Below, in pieces: positions 1 through 8,432 of a stretch of DNA of 64,000 nt. A program made the translations under genes and the position numbers. Each line of letters opens with the position of its first letter. Within the stretch, counting starts at the first letter, position 1. Below the pieces are notes generated by a model. That model made no database searches. It was given only the letters and a program-made list of their open reading frames with translations, and was not told the origin of the DNA. The stretch comes from Janthinobacterium sp. 344 (GTDB lineage Bacteria; Pseudomonadota; Gammaproteobacteria; Burkholderiales; Burkholderiaceae_D): contig NZ_FOKL01000001.1 in assembly GCF_900112025.1 (NCBI RefSeq), positions 213,648 through 277,647 on the forward strand. Reading direction: 5' to 3'.

Positions 1-1535
1 AAGCGGCCATGAGCCAGGACGCGCTGCGCACCACGCACCCCGTGATCCAGCGCATCGCCACGGTGGAACAGGCCAGCCAGGCCTTCGACGGCATCACCTA
101 CCAGAAGGGCAAGGCGGTGATCGGCATGCTCGAAGCCTACGTGGGCGCCGACACCTGGCGCACGGCCGTGCGCAGCTACATGCGCAAGCATGCGTATGGC
201 AATACCGTGTCGGACGACCTGTGGCGCGAAGTCGATGCGGCCGCCGGCAAGCCTGTCAGCGCCATCGCCCATGATTTCACCCTGCAGCCGGGCGTGCCGA
301 TGCTCACCGTGGGCGACGCCGTGTGCCGCAAGGGCAGCACGCGCGTGACCCTGCGGCAGACGGAATTTTCCAAGGACCAGGCGGATAAAAAACCGCTGTC
401 GTGGCAAGTGCCCGTGATCGCCTCGACGGTCGGCAGCGGCAAACAGGCCACGGTGCTGGTAAAACATGGCAAGGCGACCTTGAACGTGCCGGGCTGCGGC
501 GCGCTGCTGGTGAACGCGGGCCAGAGCGGCTACTACCGCACCCTGTACGCGCCATCCGGCACGCGCGCGCTGGCCGGCAGCTTTGCCCGCCTGGCGCCCA
601 TCGACCAACTGGGCCTGCTGGCGGACAGCCAGTCGCTGGGCCTGGCGGGCCTGCAGGCGCCGTCCGACTTCCTGGAACTGGTGAAGGCCACGCCGCTGTC
701 GGCCGACCCGCAAGTGCTGGGCAAGATGGCGGCCGCGCTCAATAGCCTGTACGAACAGTACGCCGGCGACCCGGCGCGCCAGCAGGCATTTGCCCGCTTT
801 GCCATGGCCCGCCTGGCGCCGATGATGGCGCAAACGGGCTGGGACGCGCGCGCCGGCGAAGCCTCCAGCGTGGCGACCCTGCGCGCCCAGCTGATCGCCA
901 TCCTCGGCGACATGGGCGAGCCTGGCGTGCTGGCCGAAGCGCGCCGCCGCTATGCGGCCAGCGAGCAGGACGGTGAGCACGACGGTGAGCAGAACAGTGA
1001 GCAAAATACGGCCGCCATGCCCGCGCCCCTGCGCCGCAGCATCCTGGGCGTGGTGGCGCAGCACGCCGACAGCGCCACGTGGGAGCAGCTGCATGCCAAG
1101 GCGCAGCGGGAAAAGACGCCGCTGATCAAGAACCAGCTGTACGACTTGCTGGCGGCCAGCGACGACCCGGCCCTGGCGCGGCGCGCGCTGGACCTGGCGC
1201 TGACGGATGAACCGGGCGTGACCAACAGCCCCGCCATGATCTCGCGCGTGGCGCGCACGCATCCGGAACTGGCCTTCGACTTCGCGCTGGCGCACCTGGA
1301 GCAGGTCAATGCGCGCATCGACGCCAGCTCGCGCAGCCGCTACTTCCCGCGCCTGGCCGCCGGCTCGGCGCAACCGCAGATGATCGCCAAGCTGCAAGCG
1401 TACGCGCAGGCGAACCTGCCCGCCAGTGCGCGCGGTGACGCCGACAGTGCCATCGCCGGCATCGCCTACCGCATCAAGCTGCGCGCCGAGCGCTTGCCGG
1501 CCATCGATGCGTGGCTGGCGAAACAGTCCAGTTAA
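1..1535 (+). CDS. M1-family metallopeptidase, C-terminal part (5' truncated by window edge)
   Basis: The reading frame is open to the left edge, so the N-terminal barrel and the HExxH zinc site lie outside the window. What is visible starts in the M1 peptidase core (FDGITYQKGKAVIGMLEAYV, followed by a segment ending in HDFTLQPGVPML) and continues into an ERAP1/aminopeptidase-N-like C-terminal region of alpha-helical repeats. The core stretch is typical of M1 aminopeptidases, where it follows the catalytic domain. The likely role is zinc-dependent removal of N-terminal residues from peptides. A low-complexity Glu/Gln/Asp/Asn insert sits near visible residues 319-334. Location (periplasm or cytoplasm) cannot be judged without the N-terminus. 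Family assignment is firm; substrate is unknown. Confidence 0.85.
   Translation, partial: AAMSQDALRTTHPVIQRIATVEQASQAFDGITYQKGKAVIGMLEAYVGADTWRTAVRSYMRKHAYGNTVSDDLWREVDAAAGKPVSAIAHDFTLQPGVPMLTVGDAVCRKGSTRVTLRQTEFSKDQADKKPLSWQVPVIASTVGSGKQATVLVKHGKATLNVPGCGALLVNAGQSGYYRTLYAPSGTRALAGSFARLAPIDQLGLLADSQSLGLAGLQAPSDFLELVKATPLSADPQVLGKMAAALNSLYEQYAGDPARQQAFARFAMARLAPMMAQTGWDARAGEASSVATLRAQLIAILGDMGEPGVLAEARRRYAASEQDGEHDGEQNSEQNTAAMPAPLRRSILGVVAQHADSATWEQLHAKAQREKTPLIKNQLYDLLAASDDPALARRALDLALTDEPGVTNSPAMISRVARTHPELAFDFALAHLEQVNARIDASSRSRYFPRLAAGSAQPQMIAKLQAYAQANLPASARGDADSAIAGIAYRIKLRAERLPAIDAWLAKQSS
963..1010 (+). repeat. Four tandem 12-bp units in the peptidase gene
   Basis: Four consecutive in-frame 12-base units encode EQDG, EHDG, EQNS and EQNT. 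They form a hydrophilic loop between helical repeats of the M1 peptidase. The copy number could change by slippage without shifting the frame. Confidence 0.8.
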
Positions 1536-2092
1536 ACGGCGGTCCCGGCGCCAGCGGGCTGGGCCAACAATGGCGTCGGCTTGCGCCCGCTGGGCTAAGC
1601 CGGCCTACGCCGAGCGACGCCACCAGAGAGAAAACGGCAGGCAAAAAAAAACCGGCTTCGCAAGTCGCGGCAGCCGGTTGAAACGCTGTTTCAGAGCGCA
1701 GGGATAAACTGGGAAAGCTGGTAAAACAAACACAGCGGAAATCGTGCCGGTCATTGAGGTGTCCGGCAACCTTGGGCCCGGGGTTTCCGTGCGCCATGTA
1801 TCCACTATGCCAGCCCTTCCTCGCGGCAGGCTTAGGACTTCATTAAATCCCCGGCCTGACGGTCGCTTTTCCTGTTCCCTGCCCTGCTTTCATTGCTATC
1901 AAAACAATTTTGACGTGTCTGGTGCCGATGGTTGAGCTCACCGGCTAAGCTGTTGAGTCATGCCTGCATCCTATCGCTCCCGGAGCGTAGTGATATGCGC
2001 AATGCATGCTGTGTGCCAACGAAAGCATCATAACAGCGGCATATGACCGCCCCATGACGCAGGCTAAACTTTGGCGCGTTCAAGCGCAGTTT
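1536..2092. other. 557-base gap; possible structured minus-strand transcript
   Basis: No convincing protein gene fits here. On the minus strand the gap can form several paired elements: CGGAAA with TTTCCG around 1738-1791 enclosing a TGCCGG/CCGGCA hairpin, then a TGAAAC-AGC-GTTTCA palindrome near 1679-1693, ending at the terminator at 1643-1679. This could be a small RNA or a long 3' untranslated region of the LysR gene. I do not recognise a known RNA family, and I found no strong promoter. Confidence 0.3.
1643..1679 (-). terminator. Rho-independent terminator, minus strand
   Basis: The stem AACCGGCT (1650-1657) pairs with AGCCGGTT (1672-1679). Read on the minus strand it is followed by a run of at least eight T. 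It lies more than 400 bases beyond the end of the LysR gene, so it ends either a long trailer or a separate transcript. Confidence 0.7.
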
Positions 2093-2974
2093 TTAGCGCG
2101 CGTGGAACTGGTGCCGCTCACCCGCGCCGCGCACGGCGTCGACCAGCGCCAGCACGGCCGGCGTGTTGTTGCGTGGAAAGGCGTAAAAACGGGCATCGGG
2201 CAATGGCGGCAAGCCCTCTTCCACTCCCAGGATGCGCAAGCCGTCGCGCAACTGGCTGCGCGCCACGGGCGTCACGGCAAAGCCGGCCAGCGCGGCCGCC
2301 ACGCAGCCGGCCATGCTGCCGCTGTCAAATGCCAGCCGCCAGGCGCGGCCCGCCTGCGCCAAGGCGACCAGCGCCGCTTCCCGGTACACGCACGGCGCGG
2401 GGAACAGCGCCAGCGGCACGGGCAGTTGCGCATCGGGCAGGCGGCCGGCCGCATACGCCCAGACCAGCGGCTCGGACCACAGCAATTCGCCCGCCCCTTC
2501 CGTCCGGCTGCATTGCTTGCCGAAAATGACATCGATCTGCTCGTGCGCCTGGCGCCGCAGCAGGTCGGCCGTGATGCCCACCTTCAACTCGATCGACGCT
2601 TGCGGATGCCAGCGCTGGAACGTCTGCAGCACTTGCGGCAGCCACGCGCCCGCAAAATCTTCCGACGCACCGAGGACCAGCCGGCCCTGCACCGATGCAC
2701 CGCTGAGCCTGGCCCGCGCCTCGCGTTCCAGGTCGACGATATTGCGCGCATACATGTACAGCAGTTCGCCGGCCGCCGTCAGTTCCAGGCTGCGCGTCGT
2801 GCGCGCCAGCAACTGTTTGCCGGCGCTGTGTTCCAGGCGCTTGATATGCCCGCTGACGGCCGACGGCGTCAGCGCCAGGTTGTGCGCGGCCAGCGCGAAG
2901 CCGCCCGTATCGACCACTTCCAGCAGGCTGCGCAGGAGGACGATGTCCAGGGTCATTGCCGGCAAGGCGTGCAT
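2093..2974 (-). CDS. LysR-family transcriptional regulator
   Basis: A 293-residue LysR regulator. The N-terminal winged helix-turn-helix covers roughly residues 7-65 (MTLDIVLLRSLLEVVDTGGF, then ALTPSAVSGHIKRLE), followed by a periplasmic-binding-protein-like effector domain (LVLGASEDFAGAWLPQVL onwards). I chose the ATG at 2974 because GGAG lies six bases before it; an ATG at 2956 would also keep the whole domain. It is divergent from the alpha/beta hydrolase gene, with about 110 bases between them. That is the usual arrangement of a LysR regulator and its target, so control of the hydrolase is an inference from position. The effector is unknown. Confidence 0.9.
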   Translation of the reverse strand: MHALPAMTLDIVLLRSLLEVVDTGGFALAAHNLALTPSAVSGHIKRLEHSAGKQLLARTTRSLELTAAGELLYMYARNIVDLEREARARLSGASVQGRLVLGASEDFAGAWLPQVLQTFQRWHPQASIELKVGITADLLRRQAHEQIDVIFGKQCSRTEGAGELLWSEPLVWAYAAGRLPDAQLPVPLALFPAPCVYREAALVALAQAGRAWRLAFDSGSMAGCVAAALAGFAVTPVARSQLRDGLRILGVEEGLPPLPDARFYAFPRNNTPAVLALVDAVRGAGERHQFHAR

Positions 2975-3085
2975 GGGCCGCTCCAATTCATCAAGATACA
3001 CTCATAATATCGATGAATTCCTCACGAATCAACTGCATTGCCGGCGCTACCATGCAGTTCTCCCCCCACCTTCGTCAGGAATGCC

Positions 3086-3988
3086 ATGCAAGACTATCAC
3101 TACATCGCCACCCCGCTGCTGGACGTGGCTTACCTGGAATGGAATCCGTCCGGCAACCGCTGCGCCGTGCTCGTGCACGGCTGGCCCGACAGCCCGGAAA
3201 GCTGGACCGCCACGGCCGCCGCATTGGCCGCCGCCGGCTACCGCGTGCTGGCGCCCGCCCTGCGCGGCTTCGCGCCCACGCGCTTTCGCCATGCGGACAC
3301 GCCGCGCAGCGGCCAGCTGGCCGCGCTGGGCCGCGACTTGCTCGACTTTATCGATGCCATGCGACTGGACCGGCCCTTGCTGGTCGGCCACGACTGGGGC
3401 GCGCGCGCCGTCGCCAACGCCTGCGGCTTGCGCCACGACGCGGCATCCGGCCTCGTCATGCTGTCGGTAGGCTATGGCACGAATGACCCGCGACAGGAGT
3501 TGTCTTACCAGCAGGCGCGCAACTACTGGTACCACTGGTTCATGGCCACGCCGCGGGGCCAGCATGCCGTCGAGCATGACCGCCACGCGTTTGCCCGCAT
3601 GATGTGGGACAGCTGGTCGCCGGCCGGCTGGTACACGCAAGCGGATTTCGCGCAGGCGGGCCGCGCTTTCGACGGTCCCGACTGGGCCGAGGTGGTGCTG
3701 CACTCCTACCGCCACCGCTGGGCGTTTGCCGAAGGCGACCCCGCGTATGCGGCCGACGAAGCGCGGCTGCATCCGGCGCCCGTGCTGCAGGTGCCCACCC
3801 TGGTGCTGCACGGCGCGGCCGACACTTGCAACCACCCGGACAGCTCGGCCGGGCGCGAGCGCCATTTCAGCGGCGCCTACCAGCGCGTGCTGCTCGAAGG
3901 CATCGGTCACTTCCCGCAGCGCGAGGCGCCGCAGGCCGTGGCGGGCGCCATCCTGCTGTTTGTCGACGCACAGACACCCTCCATCTAA
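3086..3988 (+). CDS. Alpha/beta hydrolase, epoxide-hydrolase/dehalogenase-like
   Basis: A 300-residue alpha/beta hydrolase. HGWPDSPESW (residues 31-40) is the oxyanion-hole HGxP motif. The nucleophile elbow VGHDWGA carries Asp103 instead of Ser, as in epoxide hydrolases and haloalkane dehalogenases rather than esterases. Candidate acid and base are the Asp in GAADTC and the His in GIGHFPQ. The start at 3086 is preceded by AGGA five bases upstream. It is cytoplasmic by lack of a signal peptide. The gene is divergent from a LysR regulator and overlaps the 3' end of the convergent OmpA-family gene by four bases. Substrate is unknown; hydrolysis of an epoxide or halide is inferred from the Asp nucleophile. 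Confidence 0.88.
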   Translation: MQDYHYIATPLLDVAYLEWNPSGNRCAVLVHGWPDSPESWTATAAALAAAGYRVLAPALRGFAPTRFRHADTPRSGQLAALGRDLLDFIDAMRLDRPLLVGHDWGARAVANACGLRHDAASGLVMLSVGYGTNDPRQELSYQQARNYWYHWFMATPRGQHAVEHDRHAFARMMWDSWSPAGWYTQADFAQAGRAFDGPDWAEVVLHSYRHRWAFAEGDPAYAADEARLHPAPVLQVPTLVLHGAADTCNHPDSSAGRERHFSGAYQRVLLEGIGHFPQREAPQAVAGAILLFVDAQTPSI

Positions 3989-5067
3989 TCCTTGCGCACG
4001 CGCTTGATGCCTGTCAGCTCGATCTCCACCCGGCGGTTCGGCTGCAGGCAGGCGATCAGGGCCGCGCGCGGCACCACCTGGTCGCAGGCGGCGACAGGCT
4101 CGGCCTTGCCTTTGCCGTACGCGCTGATGACGTTGGCGATGCCCTGCTCGCGCAACAACTGTTTCACCGTCAGCGCGCGCTTCTCGGACAGGGCCTGGTT
4201 ATAACTATCGCTGCCGAGCCTGTCCGTATGCCCCGTCACGGACAAGGTATCGATCTGCACATAGCCCTGCTGCAGGCGCGCCGCCAGTTCGCGGATCTTT
4301 TCCAGTCCTTGCGGCAGCACGTCGGCCGGGCCGGCCTTGTCGAAGCGGAACAAGGCATCCATGTCGAGCGTGATGCGTTCATGCTCGCTGCGCGGCGGCA
4401 GGATTGCGGGCTGCGGGTCCGGCTTGGGCTGGTCGGCCGGGCACGCCGCAGCGGCGGACCGGGCCGCTGCCTGCGCGTCCTCGGCCAGCTGTACGTACGG
4501 ATTCGCATGGCGCCAGCCCTGCTGCTTGTATTCATTGCCCGCATGGACCAGCTCCACTTCGCCGCACGCCACCTTCTGCGCCGCGCAGGCAAAGCCGGGC
4601 GACGCCCGCAGTTGGCCAAAGCCGGACCACAGGTCCTCGCGCAAGCGCGTGGCGTCGTTCACCAGCGGCGTGGCGTCGCCGGGATTGGGCGCGCTGCCGT
4701 CTTCCAGCGCGGCGACGATCTTCGCCGATTCCTGCAAGGCTTGCAGCGGGAAGGCCGAGCGGTCGTTGCGCGTGTATTCGTGGAAGGACACGTCGAGCCA
4801 GCATTGCGCCTTGGACAGATAATAATCGCCCACGCGCACGCCGCCGTCGTTGAGCTTCTTGATGCGCTCCTGCAGCAGCCGGTAAGCCTGCTGGTCGGCG
4901 GCAACGGCGCGGTCGCTGATGCGCAGCTCGGGCATGGCCAGCGGCGCCGCCGGCAAGGTGGTTGTGGCGGCCTGGGCCAGGCCCATGGCCAGCAGGCTGG
5001 CGAGCGGCAGCAGTGTCATCATCGGGTTCTTCGTCGGTGTCAGTGTGGGTGTCATGGTGGTTTTCAT
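3985..5067 (-). CDS. OmpA-family peptidoglycan-binding protein of the DUF11 surface operon
   Basis: A 360-residue exported protein with an N-terminal signal peptide (hydrophobic LLPLASLLAMGLAQA). A middle region of about 180 residues carries several cysteines and no domain I recognise. The OmpA C-terminal domain covers about residues 235-355, with the peptidoglycan-binding signature TGHTDRLGSDSYNQALSEKR and the closing NRRVEIEL. It probably holds a surface assembly to the cell wall from the periplasm. Its ATG overlaps the stop of the upstream barrel gene by four bases, so translation is likely coupled. It is the last gene of the three-gene operon that begins at 20103. Confidence 0.88.
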   Translation of the reverse strand: MKTTMTPTLTPTKNPMMTLLPLASLLAMGLAQAATTTLPAAPLAMPELRISDRAVAADQQAYRLLQERIKKLNDGGVRVGDYYLSKAQCWLDVSFHEYTRNDRSAFPLQALQESAKIVAALEDGSAPNPGDATPLVNDATRLREDLWSGFGQLRASPGFACAAQKVACGEVELVHAGNEYKQQGWRHANPYVQLAEDAQAAARSAAAACPADQPKPDPQPAILPPRSEHERITLDMDALFRFDKAGPADVLPQGLEKIRELAARLQQGYVQIDTLSVTGHTDRLGSDSYNQALSEKRALTVKQLLREQGIANVISAYGKGKAEPVAACDQVVPRAALIACLQPNRRVEIELTGIKRVRKD

Positions 5068-8000
5068 GGCCGGGCCAGGGTACGGTTGATGGTGGCGTCT
5101 TTGCCTTTGAACAGGTTTTCATCGAACTTGAAGCGCAGGCGCAGGTAGGGGCCGCGCGCCGTGTAGTCGGCGCCCGTCAGGTCGCGGTCGGAAAAGCCCG
5201 ACCAGTTGTGGCCGGCCGACAGCCACAGGTTTTGCGCCAGCAGATAGCCCACTTCGACGCCGTTGGCCCACTGGCGGCTGCCCCCTTGCGGGCTGCCCAT
5301 CACGGCCGCCAGCACGCCGATGTCCCAGTTCTTGCTGATGTCGTACACGGTGCGCCCGGAAAACAGCCACGCCGTGTATTTCTCCTGTCCCGCCGGCAAG
5401 TTCTTGTCGTTGTTGTGCTTGGCGGCCACGCGGCCCGTGAACCACCATGGACGGCTGGGGTGGTAATCGAGGTGCGTGGATACGATATGCGCGCGGTAAT
5501 GGTCGCCATCGATCTGCGACTGGTCGCGCACCGTCTTGTACTCGTAGCGGGCCAGGCCATTGAAACGGTTGTCGTCGACAGGGCGCCAGGCAAAGCCCAG
5601 CTGTGCCCGGTCCTGCAGCACGTTGCCGACCGGCGCGCCGCTGGCGTCGTCGTGGTTGCGCGTGTACAGCAGGTAATTGCGCGCGAGGAACGTCCAGTCG
5701 CGGCTCAGCTTGCGCGCCCACGCGATGGTGTTGAGCCATTGATCCTGGCGCTGGTCGCCCGGCGCGATCTCGCTGTCGAACAGGCGCCGGTACTCAAGCT
5801 TGACGGAGCCGCGCCACAATGGATTGGTGGAAAAATCGAGCCCTGCCGCCACGGCCACGGCTTGCTGCTGCTGGCCGTTCATGACTTTCAGGTATTCGAT
5901 ATGCGTGTTCGCCGCCAGGCCTTCGCCCAGGTTCCACGTGTTGCGCAAGCCGGAGGCCAGTTGCAGGTCGCGCTGGTTGCTCAGGCTGTAATCGATGGCA
6001 TCGCGCATGCGGTATTCGCCAAACACGGTGCCGCCCGGCATATAGCCCGTATCGGCGCCAGCGATAAAGCTGGTGCTGCGGTCGGCCGGATTGAGCGCAT
6101 ACGCGGATGCCAGTCCCGTCTGGTTTTCATAGCGCGCATACAGCCGGCTGCGTTCGGCCAGCTGGTATTGCGCGCCCAGGCCGTAGCGATGCTGGTCCGT
6201 GTCGGCGATGCTTTTTTCCACCTCGCCCGTCAGGGTCCAGCGGTCCGTGGCCTTGTACTGCGCGCCCAGACGCACGGTGGTGGCGTCGAGCGGCGCCGTG
6301 GTGCCGCCGCCGACACCGGGGTTGACGGGCGCAAACGTGGTGATGCTGCCGCCCGTGACGGGATCGATGGCCGTGTTCGCCGTGCCGTTGCCAAAAAAAC
6401 CGCCCGTGGGATTGAGGCCCGTGCCCAGTGGCGACGTATTGGGCGCGATGCCGGCCGTCGATGGCATGCCGCCGCTCTCCTTCATGTGCTGGATGGACAC
6501 GTCGAGCAACCATCGCTCGCTGGCGTTCCACGCCACGCCCAGGCGGGCCGCCTCGCGCCGCGCATCGGTGCTGCGCTCGTCGCTGCGGATGGCTTCGCCG
6601 TACACGGTGACGGCCGGGGTCAGCTTGTAGCCCGCCTTCAGCCCCGCCTCGCCGCGTCCGCCCGTGATGCCGGCCGCCGTGTTGTTGAAATCCTGGTCCG
6701 AGCGGCTCCAGAAGGCTTTCGCGTCGAGCTTGTCATCCTTGTGCTGCAGCTCGACCCGCGCCGCGTTGCCACTGACTTCATCGCGCAGCTCGCCCGCCTG
6801 GCCCGACGGCGTCGTGTAGACATTGCCGCCCGCGCTGTAGCTGGTGGACGTGGTGCGCGCCACTTCCAGCACCAGCAGACTGTGCTCGCCCAGCCGCACG
6901 CCCGCGTTAGCGCTGTGCAATTTGTACGGCGACAAGGGGTTCCTGTCTTCCACGGCCGACCCGCCGAGGGAAACCATCGTGCCCAGCTGCACTTGCCCAT
7001 CCACGCCCAGGGTCCAGAATTTCTCGCCGCCCTGGTCCACCTCGTAGCTGATGCGGATCGATTGCGGGTCGCCATTCGGCGTGAGGGCAGGAATCGCCTG
7101 CTTGAACAGGATGCGCCCGCTGAACGGCTCGAAACTGTAATCCTCGAAACGCCGCAGCTGCGTCACCTGCAGGATGTTGCCATTCTGGTTCTTGTCGCGC
7201 ACCACGATCTCGATCTTTTCCGAGTTTTCGATGGCGTCGTTGTTGCGCACGGCGAACGGCCCCGAAGTGCCGTTCGCCCGGTACTCTTCCACCACCTGCT
7301 TCAGGCTATCGTTGATGGCGAAGGCGTTGGCGACGATGCCGTCTTTTTCGTAATGGCCGCGCCCGCCCGTCGCCGTGCGGTTGTACTGGCCCAGTTTTCT
7401 CTGCTGCAAGTTGGCCACGGCGCCGCCGCCCGCCATCTGGCTGAAACCGTCGCCCGTGGCAAAGTCGCCGTACAGCACATAGCTTTTCTGCTGGTCGATG
7501 CGCACATACAGGCGGTCACTGGAGCGGGCGTCGAAATTGCGCACGGAACTGTCGCCATACACCGGGTAAAACTCTTCCGGATTGACGTCGCGCATCAGGC
7601 GCGCGCGCGTGTCCTTGTCGGAATCGTAGGCGGCCGTCAGCAGGGCGTCGCCGCGGATGGTGCCCTTCAGGAACATCGCCGCCCTGCCCGCCACGTTGGC
7701 CTTGCCATTGTTGAAGGCGCGGCTCCAGCGCTGGATGTCGCGCTCGAAACCGTCATTGAAGCGCGACGGCGCAATATCGCTGCTCGACAGGCTGCGCTTG
7801 CTGATGATGCCGTCGATCAAGCCGACGGCCAGCATGTCGCGCAATTCCGGCAGGAAGCTGATGGTGCCCTGCGCCGCCACGGCACCGGCCGACACGCGCA
7901 GCAGCACGTCCTGCGGCGTGGCCGGGGCCAGCAGGCTGAAGGTCGCCACGCCGTTTTCCACCGTCAGCTGCGTGCCGGGCGTGACCTTGTCCACGTCGCG

Positions 8001-8432
8001 CCGCTCCGGTCCCAGTTCATCGGTGCGCGCGCCGGGCAGCAGGATGCGCCCGCCGCTGGCCTCGATGGTCAGCAAGGCCGTGCCCGTCAATGGCTTGCCC
8101 TGCTCGTCAAACAGTGTCACCGTCACCTTGACGGGGCTCTGGCCATCGGCCGGCGCCTCGCGGTAGTCCGTCTCGACGGCGATGCGCGCCACGCCCCGGT
8201 TGATGGCGTAGTCGGCCAGGCCTACCTTGCCTGGGAAAAAGGTGGGCGCCACGACGCCAGGGCCGGCGGCGCTGTCCGGCAAGGGCATCTGCGCCTGGCC
8301 CGCTGCCGGGAAAGCCAGCAGCGCCAGCACGGCGGCCAGGCGCCGTGGCGCGGGAGGATGTTTCTTCATGACCTGTTTCTCTGTGGCGGCGCTGGCAAGC
8401 GGCACGTGATGGAAGGGAGGCTTATTGCGCAT
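5064..8432 (-). CDS. Large outer-membrane beta-barrel protein with N-terminal Ig-like domain
   Basis: A 1122-residue protein. The ATG at 8432 is chosen because a full AGGAGG lies five bases upstream; it overlaps the stop of the giant DUF11 gene by 11 bases. This gives an extended n-region before the signal peptide core (LAAVLALLAFPAAGQAQ). Residues about 65-185 resemble a bacterial Ig-like/invasin-type domain (SPVKVTVTLFDEQGKPLTG, later VENGVATFSLL). From about residue 200 to the end the sequence alternates short amphipathic strands rich in Tyr, Arg and Gly with polar loops, as in a large barrel. No POTRA domain, TonB box or plug is apparent. In context it is a candidate outer-membrane anchor or export channel for the giant protein. 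The barrel call rests on pattern; the function is inference. Confidence 0.75.
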   Translation of the reverse strand: MRNKPPFHHVPLASAATEKQVMKKHPPAPRRLAAVLALLAFPAAGQAQMPLPDSAAGPGVVAPTFFPGKVGLADYAINRGVARIAVETDYREAPADGQSPVKVTVTLFDEQGKPLTGTALLTIEASGGRILLPGARTDELGPERRDVDKVTPGTQLTVENGVATFSLLAPATPQDVLLRVSAGAVAAQGTISFLPELRDMLAVGLIDGIISKRSLSSSDIAPSRFNDGFERDIQRWSRAFNNGKANVAGRAAMFLKGTIRGDALLTAAYDSDKDTRARLMRDVNPEEFYPVYGDSSVRNFDARSSDRLYVRIDQQKSYVLYGDFATGDGFSQMAGGGAVANLQQRKLGQYNRTATGGRGHYEKDGIVANAFAINDSLKQVVEEYRANGTSGPFAVRNNDAIENSEKIEIVVRDKNQNGNILQVTQLRRFEDYSFEPFSGRILFKQAIPALTPNGDPQSIRISYEVDQGGEKFWTLGVDGQVQLGTMVSLGGSAVEDRNPLSPYKLHSANAGVRLGEHSLLVLEVARTTSTSYSAGGNVYTTPSGQAGELRDEVSGNAARVELQHKDDKLDAKAFWSRSDQDFNNTAAGITGGRGEAGLKAGYKLTPAVTVYGEAIRSDERSTDARREAARLGVAWNASERWLLDVSIQHMKESGGMPSTAGIAPNTSPLGTGLNPTGGFFGNGTANTAIDPVTGGSITTFAPVNPGVGGGTTAPLDATTVRLGAQYKATDRWTLTGEVEKSIADTDQHRYGLGAQYQLAERSRLYARYENQTGLASAYALNPADRSTSFIAGADTGYMPGGTVFGEYRMRDAIDYSLSNQRDLQLASGLRNTWNLGEGLAANTHIEYLKVMNGQQQQAVAVAAGLDFSTNPLWRGSVKLEYRRLFDSEIAPGDQRQDQWLNTIAWARKLSRDWTFLARNYLLYTRNHDDASGAPVGNVLQDRAQLGFAWRPVDDNRFNGLARYEYKTVRDQSQIDGDHYRAHIVSTHLDYHPSRPWWFTGRVAAKHNNDKNLPAGQEKYTAWLFSGRTVYDISKNWDIGVLAAVMGSPQGGSRQWANGVEVGYLLAQNLWLSAGHNWSGFSDRDLTGADYTARGPYLRLRFKFDENLFKGKDATINRTLARP

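Noticed and set aside
1474-1805. Minus-strand frames of 66-107 codons across the terminator at 1643-1679
   Set aside because: They read through a strong terminator and into the antisense of the peptidase gene, and have no ribosome site or recognisable domain.
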